12,510 nucleotides of DNA from Herpetosiphonaceae bacterium. GTDB lineage: Bacteria > Chloroflexota > Chloroflexia > Chloroflexales > Kallotenuaceae. The translations under genes were made by a program, and so were the position numbers. The notes beneath the pieces were generated by a model. The model searched no databases. It worked only from the letters and a program-made list of their open reading frames with translations, and was not told the DNA's origin. This document shows positions 1 through 7,857 of this stretch, piece by piece (position 1 is the stretch's first letter; every line of letters begins with the position of its first letter). Location: contig JASKZZ010000076.1 of NCBI GenBank assembly GCA_030147335.1, positions 1 to 12,510 on the forward strand. The letters run 5' to 3'.

Positions 1-3000
1 GCAATCCCTGAATTAAGTGGCAAGCTGGGCGGTTTCGATCCCAACCAGTGTCTTGAAGGCGAGCTAGGCTTCCTGCGAGTCGTGCTTCAGGACGGCAACA
101 CGGCCGGTGGTCAAGATAATTCCCCAACGCGGGTTTCAGTAACGGCGGGTATCGACCTGGATGCGACAGGCGATGACCGCATGACCTTTGACGATTTCAT
201 CAGCGGTGGCGTTGCGATCAATCCAACGGTTAAAGCCGGCGTCAACATCGACCTGCGCTTCAAGACGGGCTTCAACGAGGCGGGCGGCGACCTGCCCAAC
301 GTCATCGGCTCGTTCCACTTCGCATGGGGCTGGGAGCTAGGCAAGGATCTCGAGCCAGGCGAGCTGGCCTTCAAGAACCTGAACCTTGACGCCGGCAAGT
401 TTGTCAGCAAGTTCCTTAAGCCGACGACGGACAAGATCAAAAAGGTAACCTCGCCATTCCAGCCGGTTATCGAAACTGTCCGCGCGCCAATTCCTGTGCT
501 TTCCGACATCGCCGAGATGGTTGGCGAACCGCCCGTCACGCTGTACGGCTTGATGGATACGCCGGGTCTGCCCAATGAACTCAAGATGGTCAAGAGCATT
601 ATCGGATTTGTCGCTTTCGTCAACGAAAGCTTCCCCACCGATCCGAACGGTGCTCTAATCCTGTCGCTGAGCGACAATCCGTTAGCCTCCGGTGGTGACT
701 TCACCGTTGACTACTCGAAGGCCAAGAGCGGCACCACATCCGATAAAGCGGATACGCTGGTGAAAACGTCCAGCAAGACCAAGAGCTTGACCAAGAGTGT
801 ACCGGGTGGTGAAAAGACGACAGACGAAGGTGCCTTCGGCGTGTCGGGCCTATCGCTGCCGTTCTTGGACAACCCGTCGCAGATCTTCGGTCTGCTGATG
901 GGTAAGGATATTACGCTGGTACGCTACGAACCCGGCCCGTTGAAAGCGACCGCCGGCTTGAGCATCACGTTCCCGCCGATCGTGATTGGCCCGATCCCAG
1001 TATCAATCGGTATCGCGGTGTCAGCCTCGATCGAAGGCCGCATCGCAGTCGGCTACGACACATCAGGTCTGCGCAAGGTTCTTGACGGCGGCTCCGGTGA
1101 CAAGCTTATCGACGGCATCTTTATCGACGATTACGATGCTCAAGGTAACGATGTTCCCGAAGTGCGGCTGATTGGCAACGTCACGGTGACGGCAGCTGTT
1201 GACGTGGGCTTCGCGGCAGTTGGTGTCTACGGCGGCGTCGAGCTGATTGCCGACCTCAACCTGCACGAAGAGCCGGTGCAAGATGGCAAGCTGCGTATTC
1301 AGGAAATTTTCAATAACCTGAGTAATCCGCTCTGCTTGTTCGATTTCGAGATGGGCCTCGATGCCTTCCTCGGTGCAATGGTCCGCGTTGGCTTCGATCC
1401 GTTCAGTGCCAAGTTCAAAATCGAACTGCTGCGCGTCCGGCTGCTCGACTTCAAGCCCGATCTCTGCGAACCGAAGGAACCCGACTTAGCCGTAATCGAC
1501 GGCAATGGCAACCTGTTGCTGAAGATGGGTCCGCATGCTCCGGGACGCAACCTAGCTGAAGGCGAACCGAATGAGAAGTTTGTCGTCCGGCAGCTCGCCA
1601 ACTGGTCTAAAGACGGCAAAACGTACACCCGCTTCTCGATCACTGCTTTTGGCGCGTACGAAGAGGAATCAACCGAGGTCGGCAAGGCGGTTGTGGCCGA
1701 TGCTGGTCCAGGCGACGATATCATCCAGCTGCTATCGGGTGCCCGGCAGAACGCACAAGGCAAGGATGAGGTCGTTCCGTTTACAGCGCCATCCTTCCTC
1801 AACGGTGGTGACAACGACGACCGCATCGACGCCGGTAGCGGCAAGGACGTATTGCACGGTAATGCCGGCAACGACACTTTGCTAGGCGGCGACAACCCCG
1901 ACGGCGACGCGAACCGCGATGAATTGTATGGCGATGAGAATGATGACGTGCTCGGCGGTGAGCTTGGCAACGACGTTCTGGTCGGTGGCGACGGTATCGA
2001 CGCGGCTTCGGGTGGTGCCGGTAGCGACTACATCGACGGCGGCACTGGCGACGACCTGCTCACGGGTGGACCGGGCGCGCAAACAGCACCGGTTGGCAAG
2101 GAGCGGCTGCTCGATGCTGGAGACACAATCCTTGGTGGCCTTGGCCGCGACACAATCGAGGGCAACGCTGGCGATGACCTCTTGTCGGGCGACAACATCA
2201 TGTTTGCTGATGCAGCAGCTTGCCAGACAGCAGGGGATGCGAACGATATCGAGGACGTGGTCAACGGCGGCGACGGCAACGACTTTATCCGTGGCGGCGC
2301 TGGCGACGACAAATTGGCAGGTGGTATCGGCAATGACACCATCTGTGGCAACATCGGCAACGACTTGGTTGACGGCGATGACGACAAGGCCGGCAATGCG
2401 GGCGGCAACGACACCTTGAACGGTGGCGACAACAACGACACCATGGTTGGACGAGCCGGTATCGACATCATGCATGGCGAGAATGGCGACGACACCATGA
2501 CTGGCGGGGCTGGCGGCGATACCATGAATGGTGGCGACAACAATGACACCATGTTAGGCGAGGCCGGCAGTGATGCGATGCTTGGCGGTAATGGTAACGA
2601 TACGATGGACGGCGGCGCTGACGCGGACACAATGGAAGGCAATGCCGACAACGATACGATGAAGGGCGACAGCGGCGCGGATTCGATGAAGGGCGGCACT
2701 GGCAACGACATCATGAACGGTGGCGCTGACGCCGACAACATGGAGGGCAACGAGGACAACGACACCATGTTCGGTGACAGCGGCGCTGACTCGATGAAGG
2801 GCAATGCCGGCAACGACATCATGCGTGGTGGCATCGACGCCGACACGATGGAAGGCAACGCTGGCGATGACACGATGAACGGTGACGGCGACGACGACCT
2901 GATGTCGGGTAACGAAGGCATCGACACCATGTATGGTGATAGCGGCGTCGACTCTATGTACGGCAATGCCGGCAACGACAGCATGCATGGTGGTGACGGC

Positions 3001-5598
3001 GACGACACGATGGAAGGCAACGCTGACAACGACACGATGAACGGTGACGGCGACAACGACAGCATGATCGGCGGCAGCTCCACGGCTGGACAAGCCGATG
3101 CCGGCGACGAGATGTATGGCAACGTCGGGCTGGATGTGATGCTCGGCGATAACGGCCAAATCAGCGCGACGCGCGTCGTAACCTTGCTTGATGTCAACAG
3201 CACCGATGCATTACTCGGCGGCGATGACACAATGCATGGCAACGAAGGCCGCGACATCATCTACGGCGGCCTGGAAAATGACTGGCTGTACGGCGACGAG
3301 GCCGACGATTATATCGAGGGCAACGCCGGCAACGATACAGTCTACGGTGGCGCGGGCCAGGACGACCTGATTGGCGGTACTGGACGTACCATCAGCAATG
3401 ATCCTGCATCAGCAGTTGATGGACGGTTCGACGGCGCGGATATATTGTGGGGCGGCGATAGCCAAGCCGATATCGCTGACGACTTTGACGTTATCATCGG
3501 TGATAACGGCGTGATTGGTCGAACTGGTAAGAACAACAGCTTCAACGGCGCGGCTGCTCGTACGATTACGCTGCTCGACGTAGGAGTAATTGCAGCGGCT
3601 GCAGCTGCGAACACCAGCGGCGGCGACATTATGTACGGCGAGGCCAACGACGACGTGATGTATGGCCAGGGCGGCGGCGACACCATGCGCGGCGGCAGTG
3701 GCGAAGATGCCATGGAGGGCAACGACGGCAGCGACCAGATGTTCGGCAACGACGGCGGCGACGACATGGTCGGTGGCACGGGCCGTATCAACGCGGATTC
3801 GGAAACCGGTACGCCTGGACGATTAGACACCAACGACACGATGTCGGGCGGCAATGGCTTTGATGTCATGGCTGGCGATAATGCGTTGATTGTTCGGCCT
3901 GTTAATGCTAGTGGCGCTTGGATTGCAGACACGTACGCCAACGATGTTGCTAACGTGATCCGGCGCGACGTGACTCTTCTGGAACTAGCGTCAGCTGTGT
4001 CGAATAGTCCTCAGCCAAGCGCTGCGGTTAGTGGTGGCGACACGATGTTCGGCGACGGCGGACGTGACATTATGTTCGGTCAGGGCAACGGCACCCAGCC
4101 GGCTACGCAAAGCGACCCGACAGACGGCGTTGACAATGACCGCGACGGACGTGAGAGTCTAACTTCAACTGTGTTCGACTGCCTCGACGGACGCGACAAC
4201 GACGCATCTGACGGCGCAGATGCGGCAGATCCACAGTGTATTGCCGCAATCGACGAAGATGCGACGTGGACTGGCGATATCATGAACGGCGGCGACGGAC
4301 CGGATTACATGGAGGGCAACCATGGCTCCGACTGGATGTTCGGCAACGGCGACGAGGACGATATGCTCGGCGGCAGTTCGGCGCTCATAGCCGACGGCAA
4401 GCCCCGGTTGTTTGTCCCCGCAAATCCAACGCAGCCAGTTCCAGCATCAAACATCAAAGACGGGGCTGATGTGATGCAGGGCGATAGCGGTGTCGCTTCA
4501 AGCGGTGAAGACGATGTGATGCTCGGTGACAACGGCACCATTTCGCGCGGCACGCCTGGCGTGGCATGGACATCGACCAAATCCAATACTTCCATTTACG
4601 ACCTCGTGGTTCGGACCACAACCATGGCGCAGACGAACACCGCCGAAACAATGGTTGCTTACGGCGACGATTTCATACGGGGCAACGGTGGCGTTGACGA
4701 CATGTATGGACAGGGCGGCTCCGACTACTTGGAAGGCAACGCTGGCGAGGACGCCATAGTAGGCGACCTTGGACTGATTACCAATCGGCTTGAGGATGGC
4801 TCACGCACAAAAACAATCGCGCCACAGCAGCCGTTCGTAAGCGACGTCATTTTTGAAAAGGACACCCTTACTCGTCAAATTCAACTGTACGCAGCTACAA
4901 GCCGCGATGGTGCGAGTACGGTTAGTGGATCATTCGGTGGCGATGATACGATGCTCGGTGGCGACGGCAACGACAGTATGCATGGCGGCATTGGCGTTGA
5001 CGTGATGAACGGTGACGGCGACAGCCTTGTGGATGGAGTCGACACCGACATTGATGCAGACGATCCGAACGTCAGCACTACTGATGAAGATCGACTCTTT
5101 GGCGGCGACGGCGACGACATCGTTTGGGGTGGTCGAGGGCGTGACCATTTGTGGGGAGGCTACGGCGCCGACCACCTGGATGTCAAGCCGCGCGAAGTAG
5201 AGGGCTTCGCCAAGGATCCGCCAGCATGGTTCACGTATGGTCGTGTCGATAACTACGCAGACATCGACTATATCTACGGAGGTTGGGATCAGGACGCGAT
5301 GCAGGCTAACGTCGGTGACAACGGACCAGTTCCAGGTGATCGGTTGATCGACTGGGTCGGCGCCTACAACGTCTTCTACGTTTGCCCCGGTTCATACGGC
5401 GAATACATTGCCACGCGCTCGCATTCTCCAGGTATCATTAACTTCTTGCAAGAAATGGCAGGCGGCGACGGCGCGTACAACACGGCTACCAATGGCAGCT
5501 CTGGTTATCAAGAAGTCGGCATCGTGTTGAATCCCGACTCGAAGGAGAACTCTTCACCAATTCACCCAGATACGCCAGGTCACTTTACCTGTAATTAG
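1..5598 (+). CDS. Giant RTX-like calcium-binding extracellular protein (C-terminal 1865 residues, 5' partial)
   Basis: The frame is open from base 1 to the TAG at 5596-5598, so the true start lies upstream; the GTG at 82 is only the first start-like codon in the window. Window residues 1 to about 590 are non-repetitive and beta-rich, with a segment reading YDTSGL, then FIDDYDAQGNDVPEV, then a glycine/valine-rich stretch. As I recall, this arrangement precedes RTX repeats in giant bacterial surface proteins. From about residue 600 to 1725 come hemolysin-type nonapeptides (GGxGxDxUx), which in this family bind Ca2+ between turns of a parallel beta-roll. They are broken by linkers and by a cysteine-bearing Asp-rich insert. 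The last 140 residues contain GDRLIDWVGAYN and two Cys and form a non-repeat domain. No C-terminal membrane anchor or sortase signal is visible. The role is probably secreted or surface-attached adhesion or structure (inference). A terminator follows. Confidence 0.93.
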   Translation, partial: AIPELSGKLGGFDPNQCLEGELGFLRVVLQDGNTAGGQDNSPTRVSVTAGIDLDATGDDRMTFDDFISGGVAINPTVKAGVNIDLRFKTGFNEAGGDLPNVIGSFHFAWGWELGKDLEPGELAFKNLNLDAGKFVSKFLKPTTDKIKKVTSPFQPVIETVRAPIPVLSDIAEMVGEPPVTLYGLMDTPGLPNELKMVKSIIGFVAFVNESFPTDPNGALILSLSDNPLASGGDFTVDYSKAKSGTTSDKADTLVKTSSKTKSLTKSVPGGEKTTDEGAFGVSGLSLPFLDNPSQIFGLLMGKDITLVRYEPGPLKATAGLSITFPPIVIGPIPVSIGIAVSASIEGRIAVGYDTSGLRKVLDGGSGDKLIDGIFIDDYDAQGNDVPEVRLIGNVTVTAAVDVGFAAVGVYGGVELIADLNLHEEPVQDGKLRIQEIFNNLSNPLCLFDFEMGLDAFLGAMVRVGFDPFSAKFKIELLRVRLLDFKPDLCEPKEPDLAVIDGNGNLLLKMGPHAPGRNLAEGEPNEKFVVRQLANWSKDGKTYTRFSITAFGAYEEESTEVGKAVVADAGPGDDIIQLLSGARQNAQGKDEVVPFTAPSFLNGGDNDDRIDAGSGKDVLHGNAGNDTLLGGDNPDGDANRDELYGDENDDVLGGELGNDVLVGGDGIDAASGGAGSDYIDGGTGDDLLTGGPGAQTAPVGKERLLDAGDTILGGLGRDTIEGNAGDDLLSGDNIMFADAAACQTAGDANDIEDVVNGGDGNDFIRGGAGDDKLAGGIGNDTICGNIGNDLVDGDDDKAGNAGGNDTLNGGDNNDTMVGRAGIDIMHGENGDDTMTGGAGGDTMNGGDNNDTMLGEAGSDAMLGGNGNDTMDGGADADTMEGNADNDTMKGDSGADSMKGGTGNDIMNGGADADNMEGNEDNDTMFGDSGADSMKGNAGNDIMRGGIDADTMEGNAGDDTMNGDGDDDLMSGNEGIDTMYGDSGVDSMYGNAGNDSMHGGDGDDTMEGNADNDTMNGDGDNDSMIGGSSTAGQADAGDEMYGNVGLDVMLGDNGQISATRVVTLLDVNSTDALLGGDDTMHGNEGRDIIYGGLENDWLYGDEADDYIEGNAGNDTVYGGAGQDDLIGGTGRTISNDPASAVDGRFDGADILWGGDSQADIADDFDVIIGDNGVIGRTGKNNSFNGAAARTITLLDVGVIAAAAAANTSGGDIMYGEANDDVMYGQGGGDTMRGGSGEDAMEGNDGSDQMFGNDGGDDMVGGTGRINADSETGTPGRLDTNDTMSGGNGFDVMAGDNALIVRPVNASGAWIADTYANDVANVIRRDVTLLELASAVSNSPQPSAAVSGGDTMFGDGGRDIMFGQGNGTQPATQSDPTDGVDNDRDGRESLTSTVFDCLDGRDNDASDGADAADPQCIAAIDEDATWTGDIMNGGDGPDYMEGNHGSDWMFGNGDEDDMLGGSSALIADGKPRLFVPANPTQPVPASNIKDGADVMQGDSGVASSGEDDVMLGDNGTISRGTPGVAWTSTKSNTSIYDLVVRTTTMAQTNTAETMVAYGDDFIRGNGGVDDMYGQGGSDYLEGNAGEDAIVGDLGLITNRLEDGSRTKTIAPQQPFVSDVIFEKDTLTRQIQLYAATSRDGASTVSGSFGGDDTMLGGDGNDSMHGGIGVDVMNGDGDSLVDGVDTDIDADDPNVSTTDEDRLFGGDGDDIVWGGRGRDHLWGGYGADHLDVKPREVEGFAKDPPAWFTYGRVDNYADIDYIYGGWDQDAMQANVGDNGPVPGDRLIDWVGAYNVFYVCPGSYGEYIATRSHSPGIINFLQEMAGGDGAYNTATNGSSGYQEVGIVLNPDSKENSSPIHPDTPGHFTCN
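1798..5178 (+). repeat. RTX (hemolysin-type Ca2+-binding) nonapeptide repeat region
   Basis: Within the giant protein, 27-nt units encode GGxGxDxUx nonapeptides, beginning near FLNGGDNDDRIDAGSG and ending near GGYGADHLD. Runs of repeats alternate with non-repeat linkers of 20 to 80 residues. In known RTX proteins each pair of turns coordinates Ca2+ through the Gly/Asp loops, and the U residue packs in the core. The periodicity is coding, not a noncoding array. Confidence 0.92.
2422..3069 (+). repeat. Uninterrupted block of 24 methionine-core RTX nonapeptides
   Basis: This is 648 nt of exact 27-nt periodicity, giving 24 consecutive nonapeptides of the form GxxxxDxMx. Every unit has Gly at position 1, Asp at position 6 and Met at position 8, the core position normally filled by Leu, Ile or Val. 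Part of it shows a higher-order 108-nt period (four nonapeptides) with units starting at 2611, 2719 and 2827. The first two units share the order GGADAD, GNxDND, GDSGAD, GxxGND. Confidence 0.9.
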
Positions 5599-5610
5599 CG
5601 AGCGTCGGAA

Positions 5611-5648
5611 CATGGATAGTCGTTAGCATACGAGAATAACTATCCATG
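5611..5648. repeat. Perfect 10-bp inverted repeat after the RTX gene
   Basis: CATGGATAGT at 5611-5620 is the exact reverse complement of ACTATCCATG at 5639-5648, with an 18-nt loop. It starts 12 nt after the stop codon of the giant gene. There is no T-run after it, so it may be an mRNA 3'-end stabilising hairpin or a protein site rather than a terminator by itself. Confidence 0.6.
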
Positions 5649-5675
5649 CAGGTATCAATATTCTAGCTTGACGCG

Positions 5676-5712
5676 AGCGCGCCGCCGACATATGTCGACG
5701 GCGCGCTATTTT
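5676..5712 (+). terminator. Rho-independent-type terminator of the RTX gene
   Basis: A GC-rich stem pairs 5676-5690 with 5693-5707 (AGCGCGCCG, one C/A mismatch, then CGACA), closing on a very short loop, and is followed by ATTTT. It separates the giant gene from the downstream transporter. The T-run is short, so efficiency is uncertain. The stem is nearly symmetric, but the T-run favours plus-strand action. Confidence 0.75.
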
Positions 5713-5785
5713 GCTACTGTAGGTTTAACACTCAGGCACAACAGATGCTAAAAGGGGCTTGTTGCATTTGGAAGAAGGGGAACCT

Positions 5786-7138
5786 GTGGCGACAACAACA
5801 TCTCGACGTGTGCGCTATCCCGCTCTGCACCATCGAAACTTCACGCTGATTTGGGCTGGTCTTTTGGTGTCGAATATGGGCACGTGGATGCAAAATGTTG
5901 CGCAAAGCTGGTTGCTGTACAAACTCACGGGTAACAATGCCCTGTACCTTGGCTGGCTTGGTCTCAGCTTTGCAATCCCGATGACGCTTGTACCACCTTT
6001 GGGCGGCGTTGTAGCGGACCGCGTCGACCGGATACGCCTGCTGTATGTTACTCAAACCTGCTCGCTTTTGCTAGCGGTGCTGTTGGCAATACTGACATGG
6101 GCTGAGCTGGTTAGACCGGGGCATATCCTGGCTACAACATTCGTTGGCGCGCTGTTACTGGCTTTTGATAATCCAACGCGCCAGGCACTTATTCCCGAGC
6201 TAGTGCCACGTGATTCGGTACAAAATGCCATTTCGCTCAATTCGGCAACCTATACTGGAGCTGCATTGATTGGTCCGGCGCTAGCTGGCGTGATGCTTGG
6301 CGTCGTCGGCGCGGGCTGGTTGTTTATGTTGAATGCGCTCAGCTATTTCGCTGTTATCGGCGCGCTTTGGGCTATGCGCAACCCGCCGTCGCGAACGGTT
6401 CAGCCTGCATCCTTAAGAGACTCACTACTGGGCGGCATCAGATACGTTGCTCGGCATCGAATAGTGTTGTTGTTACTCGGATTGTCGGCGCTTGCGGCTT
6501 TGTTTGGCCGCTCGTATCAGCAGTTATTGCCGGTCTTTGCGGACGAAGTCTGGCGAACGGGATCATTCGGGTATGGCGCACTGTTATCGGCGGGAGGAGC
6601 GGGCGCATTACTTGGCGCGTTCGGCATGTCGTCTCTGCCGGCGATTCGCCACCAAGGCCGCGTCATGATCGCCAGCGGCTTCACGATGTGTCTTACACTG
6701 GTGCTGTTTGCGCTGAGCGGCTCATTCTGGGTTGGTGTCGCGCTGCTACTTGTGACAGGGATCGCCTCAACTGTGTTTACGACAATGATCGCCACTGTTA
6801 TCCAGCTGCGAGTTCCAGGTGAACTACGTGGCAGGGTAATGAGCTTGTATGCAATCACACTGATCGGGCTACCGTCACTCGGGGCACTGGGAATTGCGAC
6901 TTTAGCGCAAGCGCTAGGGCGGGAAGCATCGTCAGGGTTTACTTGGTTTGTTCAGGAAGTACTTGGGCTGCTGTATATTATCCAGTTGACCGGCAGTCTT
7001 GGCTCTGCCTCTGGCGCTCCGCGTGCCGTTGTTTCCGGCGCGCTGGTTCTGGTTGGGCTGTTATTGATAGCCATACCTGCACTGCGCACACTTCGAGGCC
7101 CCGATAACGATATCAGCAATCACAACAATCTCAAATAG
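5786..7138 (+). CDS. MFS transporter, MFS_3 (DUF894/EntS-like) family exporter
   Basis: This is a 450-residue membrane protein with about 12 hydrophobic helices. The N-terminus (FTLIWAGLLVSNMGTWMQNVAQSWLLYKLTG) is characteristic of the MFS_3 family of proton-driven exporters, whose members export siderophores, drugs or other small molecules. The cytoplasmic loop motif GGVVADRVDR lies at residues 73-82. I chose the GTG at 5786 because AAGAAGGGG ends 5 nt upstream; TTG at 5759 or 5762 would add up to nine residues with a poorly placed ribosome site. Near the C-terminus (6920-7015) about 32 residues, including a hydrophobic stretch, appear inserted before the last helix. The gene stands alone between the RTX terminator and the convergent response regulator. 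The substrate cannot be told from sequence. Confidence 0.92.
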   Translation: MATTTSRRVRYPALHHRNFTLIWAGLLVSNMGTWMQNVAQSWLLYKLTGNNALYLGWLGLSFAIPMTLVPPLGGVVADRVDRIRLLYVTQTCSLLLAVLLAILTWAELVRPGHILATTFVGALLLAFDNPTRQALIPELVPRDSVQNAISLNSATYTGAALIGPALAGVMLGVVGAGWLFMLNALSYFAVIGALWAMRNPPSRTVQPASLRDSLLGGIRYVARHRIVLLLLGLSALAALFGRSYQQLLPVFADEVWRTGSFGYGALLSAGGAGALLGAFGMSSLPAIRHQGRVMIASGFTMCLTLVLFALSGSFWVGVALLLVTGIASTVFTTMIATVIQLRVPGELRGRVMSLYAITLIGLPSLGALGIATLAQALGREASSGFTWFVQEVLGLLYIIQLTGSLGSASGAPRAVVSGALVLVGLLLIAIPALRTLRGPDNDISNHNNLK

Positions 7139-7150
7139 GCAGTTGAGCTA

Positions 7151-7198
7151 GTGGTCCTCTTAACATCGCGCAACAGCGCAAGCCGCGTAGGAGACCAC
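7151..7198. terminator. Possible hairpin between convergent MFS and response-regulator genes
   Basis: GTGGTC (7151-7156) pairs with GACCAC (7193-7198). The stem extends by three more pairs after one mismatch, and an inner CGCG/CGCG stem (7167-7170 with 7184-7187) lies inside. It sits 12 nt after the transporter stop and about 70 nt beyond the end of the regulator gene. Neither strand has a clear T-run, so a terminator role is only suggested by position. Confidence 0.35.
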
Positions 7199-7213
7199 AT
7201 GTACACTCACAAC
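7191..7213. repeat. Direct repeat copy A, downstream of the response regulator
   Basis: It shares the uninterrupted 12-mer ATGTACACTCAC with copy B (7752-7773), is preceded by GACCA in both, and differs by a single inserted base before the 12-mer. Weaker similarity (about 8 of 12) continues beyond. It overlaps the right arm of the hairpin at 7151-7198. Confidence 0.6.
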
Positions 7214-7266
7214 CGAACCACCTCAACGCGGTGCGGGCGTACCGGTGTAAATAACTACCAAAAACA

Positions 7267-7680
7267 CTACGATGCCAGTGCCGGCTCCACTGTAACCGAC
7301 ACAAATGTGGCGCTCGCTAATTGTTGAACCTTTGACACAAACTCCAGTAGATCGAACGGCTTATCAAGTGTAGCGAGCCGCTCGACACCCCATCGTTGAA
7401 CTTGCTCCTTGAGCAACCAGGAGGCTCCTGAACACAATAGCACGGGAATATTCATTGTTGAAGGATTGTCACGTAATAATTGCAGTACATTGCCACCGGA
7501 AACGTCCGACAGGTGCATATCAAGCACAATAACGTGTGGTTGCTCACGCTGGATTAGTTCAAACGGATCAGTACCCGGCTTCCACGCCACTGTCCGATAT
7601 CCACTACGCGTCAGCACACGAGAAATGACATGCACATACGTCGGCTCATCATCAATAACCGCAATAAGAAGATCTTCCAC
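7267..7680 (-). CDS. Single-domain (receiver-only) response regulator
   Basis: This 137-residue protein is essentially one CheY-like receiver domain. The acidic pair is D10/D11 (VIDDEP), the predicted phospho-acceptor is D54 (VLDMHL), the Ser/Thr switch is S84 (LLCSGA), and the conserved Lys is K107 (LDKPFD). No DNA-binding or enzymatic output domain follows, so it probably acts by protein-protein contact or in a phosphorelay. I chose the GTG at 7680 because AAGGA lies 7 nt upstream and the domain begins there; the frame stays open to an ATG at 7809, but those extra 43 residues do not look like a receiver. No histidine kinase is in the window. It is divergent from glgC, which hints at, but does not prove, a shared response. 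Confidence 0.9.
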   Translation of the reverse strand: MEDLLIAVIDDEPTYVHVISRVLTRSGYRTVAWKPGTDPFELIQREQPHVIVLDMHLSDVSGGNVLQLLRDNPSTMNIPVLLCSGASWLLKEQVQRWGVERLATLDKPFDLLEFVSKVQQLASATFVSVTVEPALAS

Positions 7681-7717
7681 TCTTTCTTCCTTGTTTTTCG
7701 GGGGGGATAGGGCAATG

Positions 7718-7746
7718 TTGTCAAAAAATTGTCGAGATACTATAGC
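7718..7746 (+). promoter_or_regulatory. Predicted promoter of glgC
   Basis: TTGTCA (7718-7723), a 17-nt spacer and TATAGC (7741-7746) resemble a housekeeping sigma promoter. The predicted transcription start near 7752 gives a leader of about 105 nt to the glgC ATG at 7858 and coincides with direct-repeat copy B. TTGACA can be read on the opposite strand over the same bases, but no good -10 follows for the divergent regulator. Confidence 0.55.
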
Positions 7747-7751
7747 CAAGT

Positions 7752-7773
7752 GGGACCAATGTACACTCACCAC
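7752..7773. repeat. Direct repeat copy B, in the glgC leader / upstream of the response regulator
   Basis: This is the second copy of the imperfect repeat containing ATGTACACTCAC (the other is at 7191-7213). It lies 72-93 bp upstream of the regulator start and immediately after the predicted glgC transcription start, a position suited to an operator. Confidence 0.6.
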
Positions 7774-7857
7774 CTTACCACAAAGCTTACCACTTGTCGG
7801 CATTGCCATTGCTATCAGCGTTTCAACAGCAAATAGAACGTAAAAGGGAGCATTTTA

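Noticed and set aside
82..84. GTG at 82 as the start of the giant protein
   Set aside because: The same frame is open back to base 1 with sensible sequence and there is no ribosome site; the gene starts outside the window.
1882..2475. Minus-strand valine/alanine-rich open frame
   Set aside because: Antisense of Gly/Asp-rich RTX codons; composition explained by the opposite strand.
2422..3069. Regular 27-nt repeats as a CRISPR or noncoding array
   Set aside because: Repeats are contiguous, without spacers, vary mainly at third positions and encode an RTX nonapeptide.
2028..3260. Long open frame of 410 codons on the minus strand opposite the RTX repeats
   Set aside because: It is a shadow of the 27-nt coding periodicity; the translation is low-complexity Ser/Pro-rich with no recognisable domain, and it lies fully within a clear gene.
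5668..5696. TTGACG-17-TATGTC as a promoter for the MFS gene
   Set aside because: The -10 matches only half of the consensus and the whole element lies inside the terminator stem.
7409..7843. 144-codon plus-strand frame opposite the response regulator
   Set aside because: Antisense to a clear receiver domain; no domain or ribosome site.
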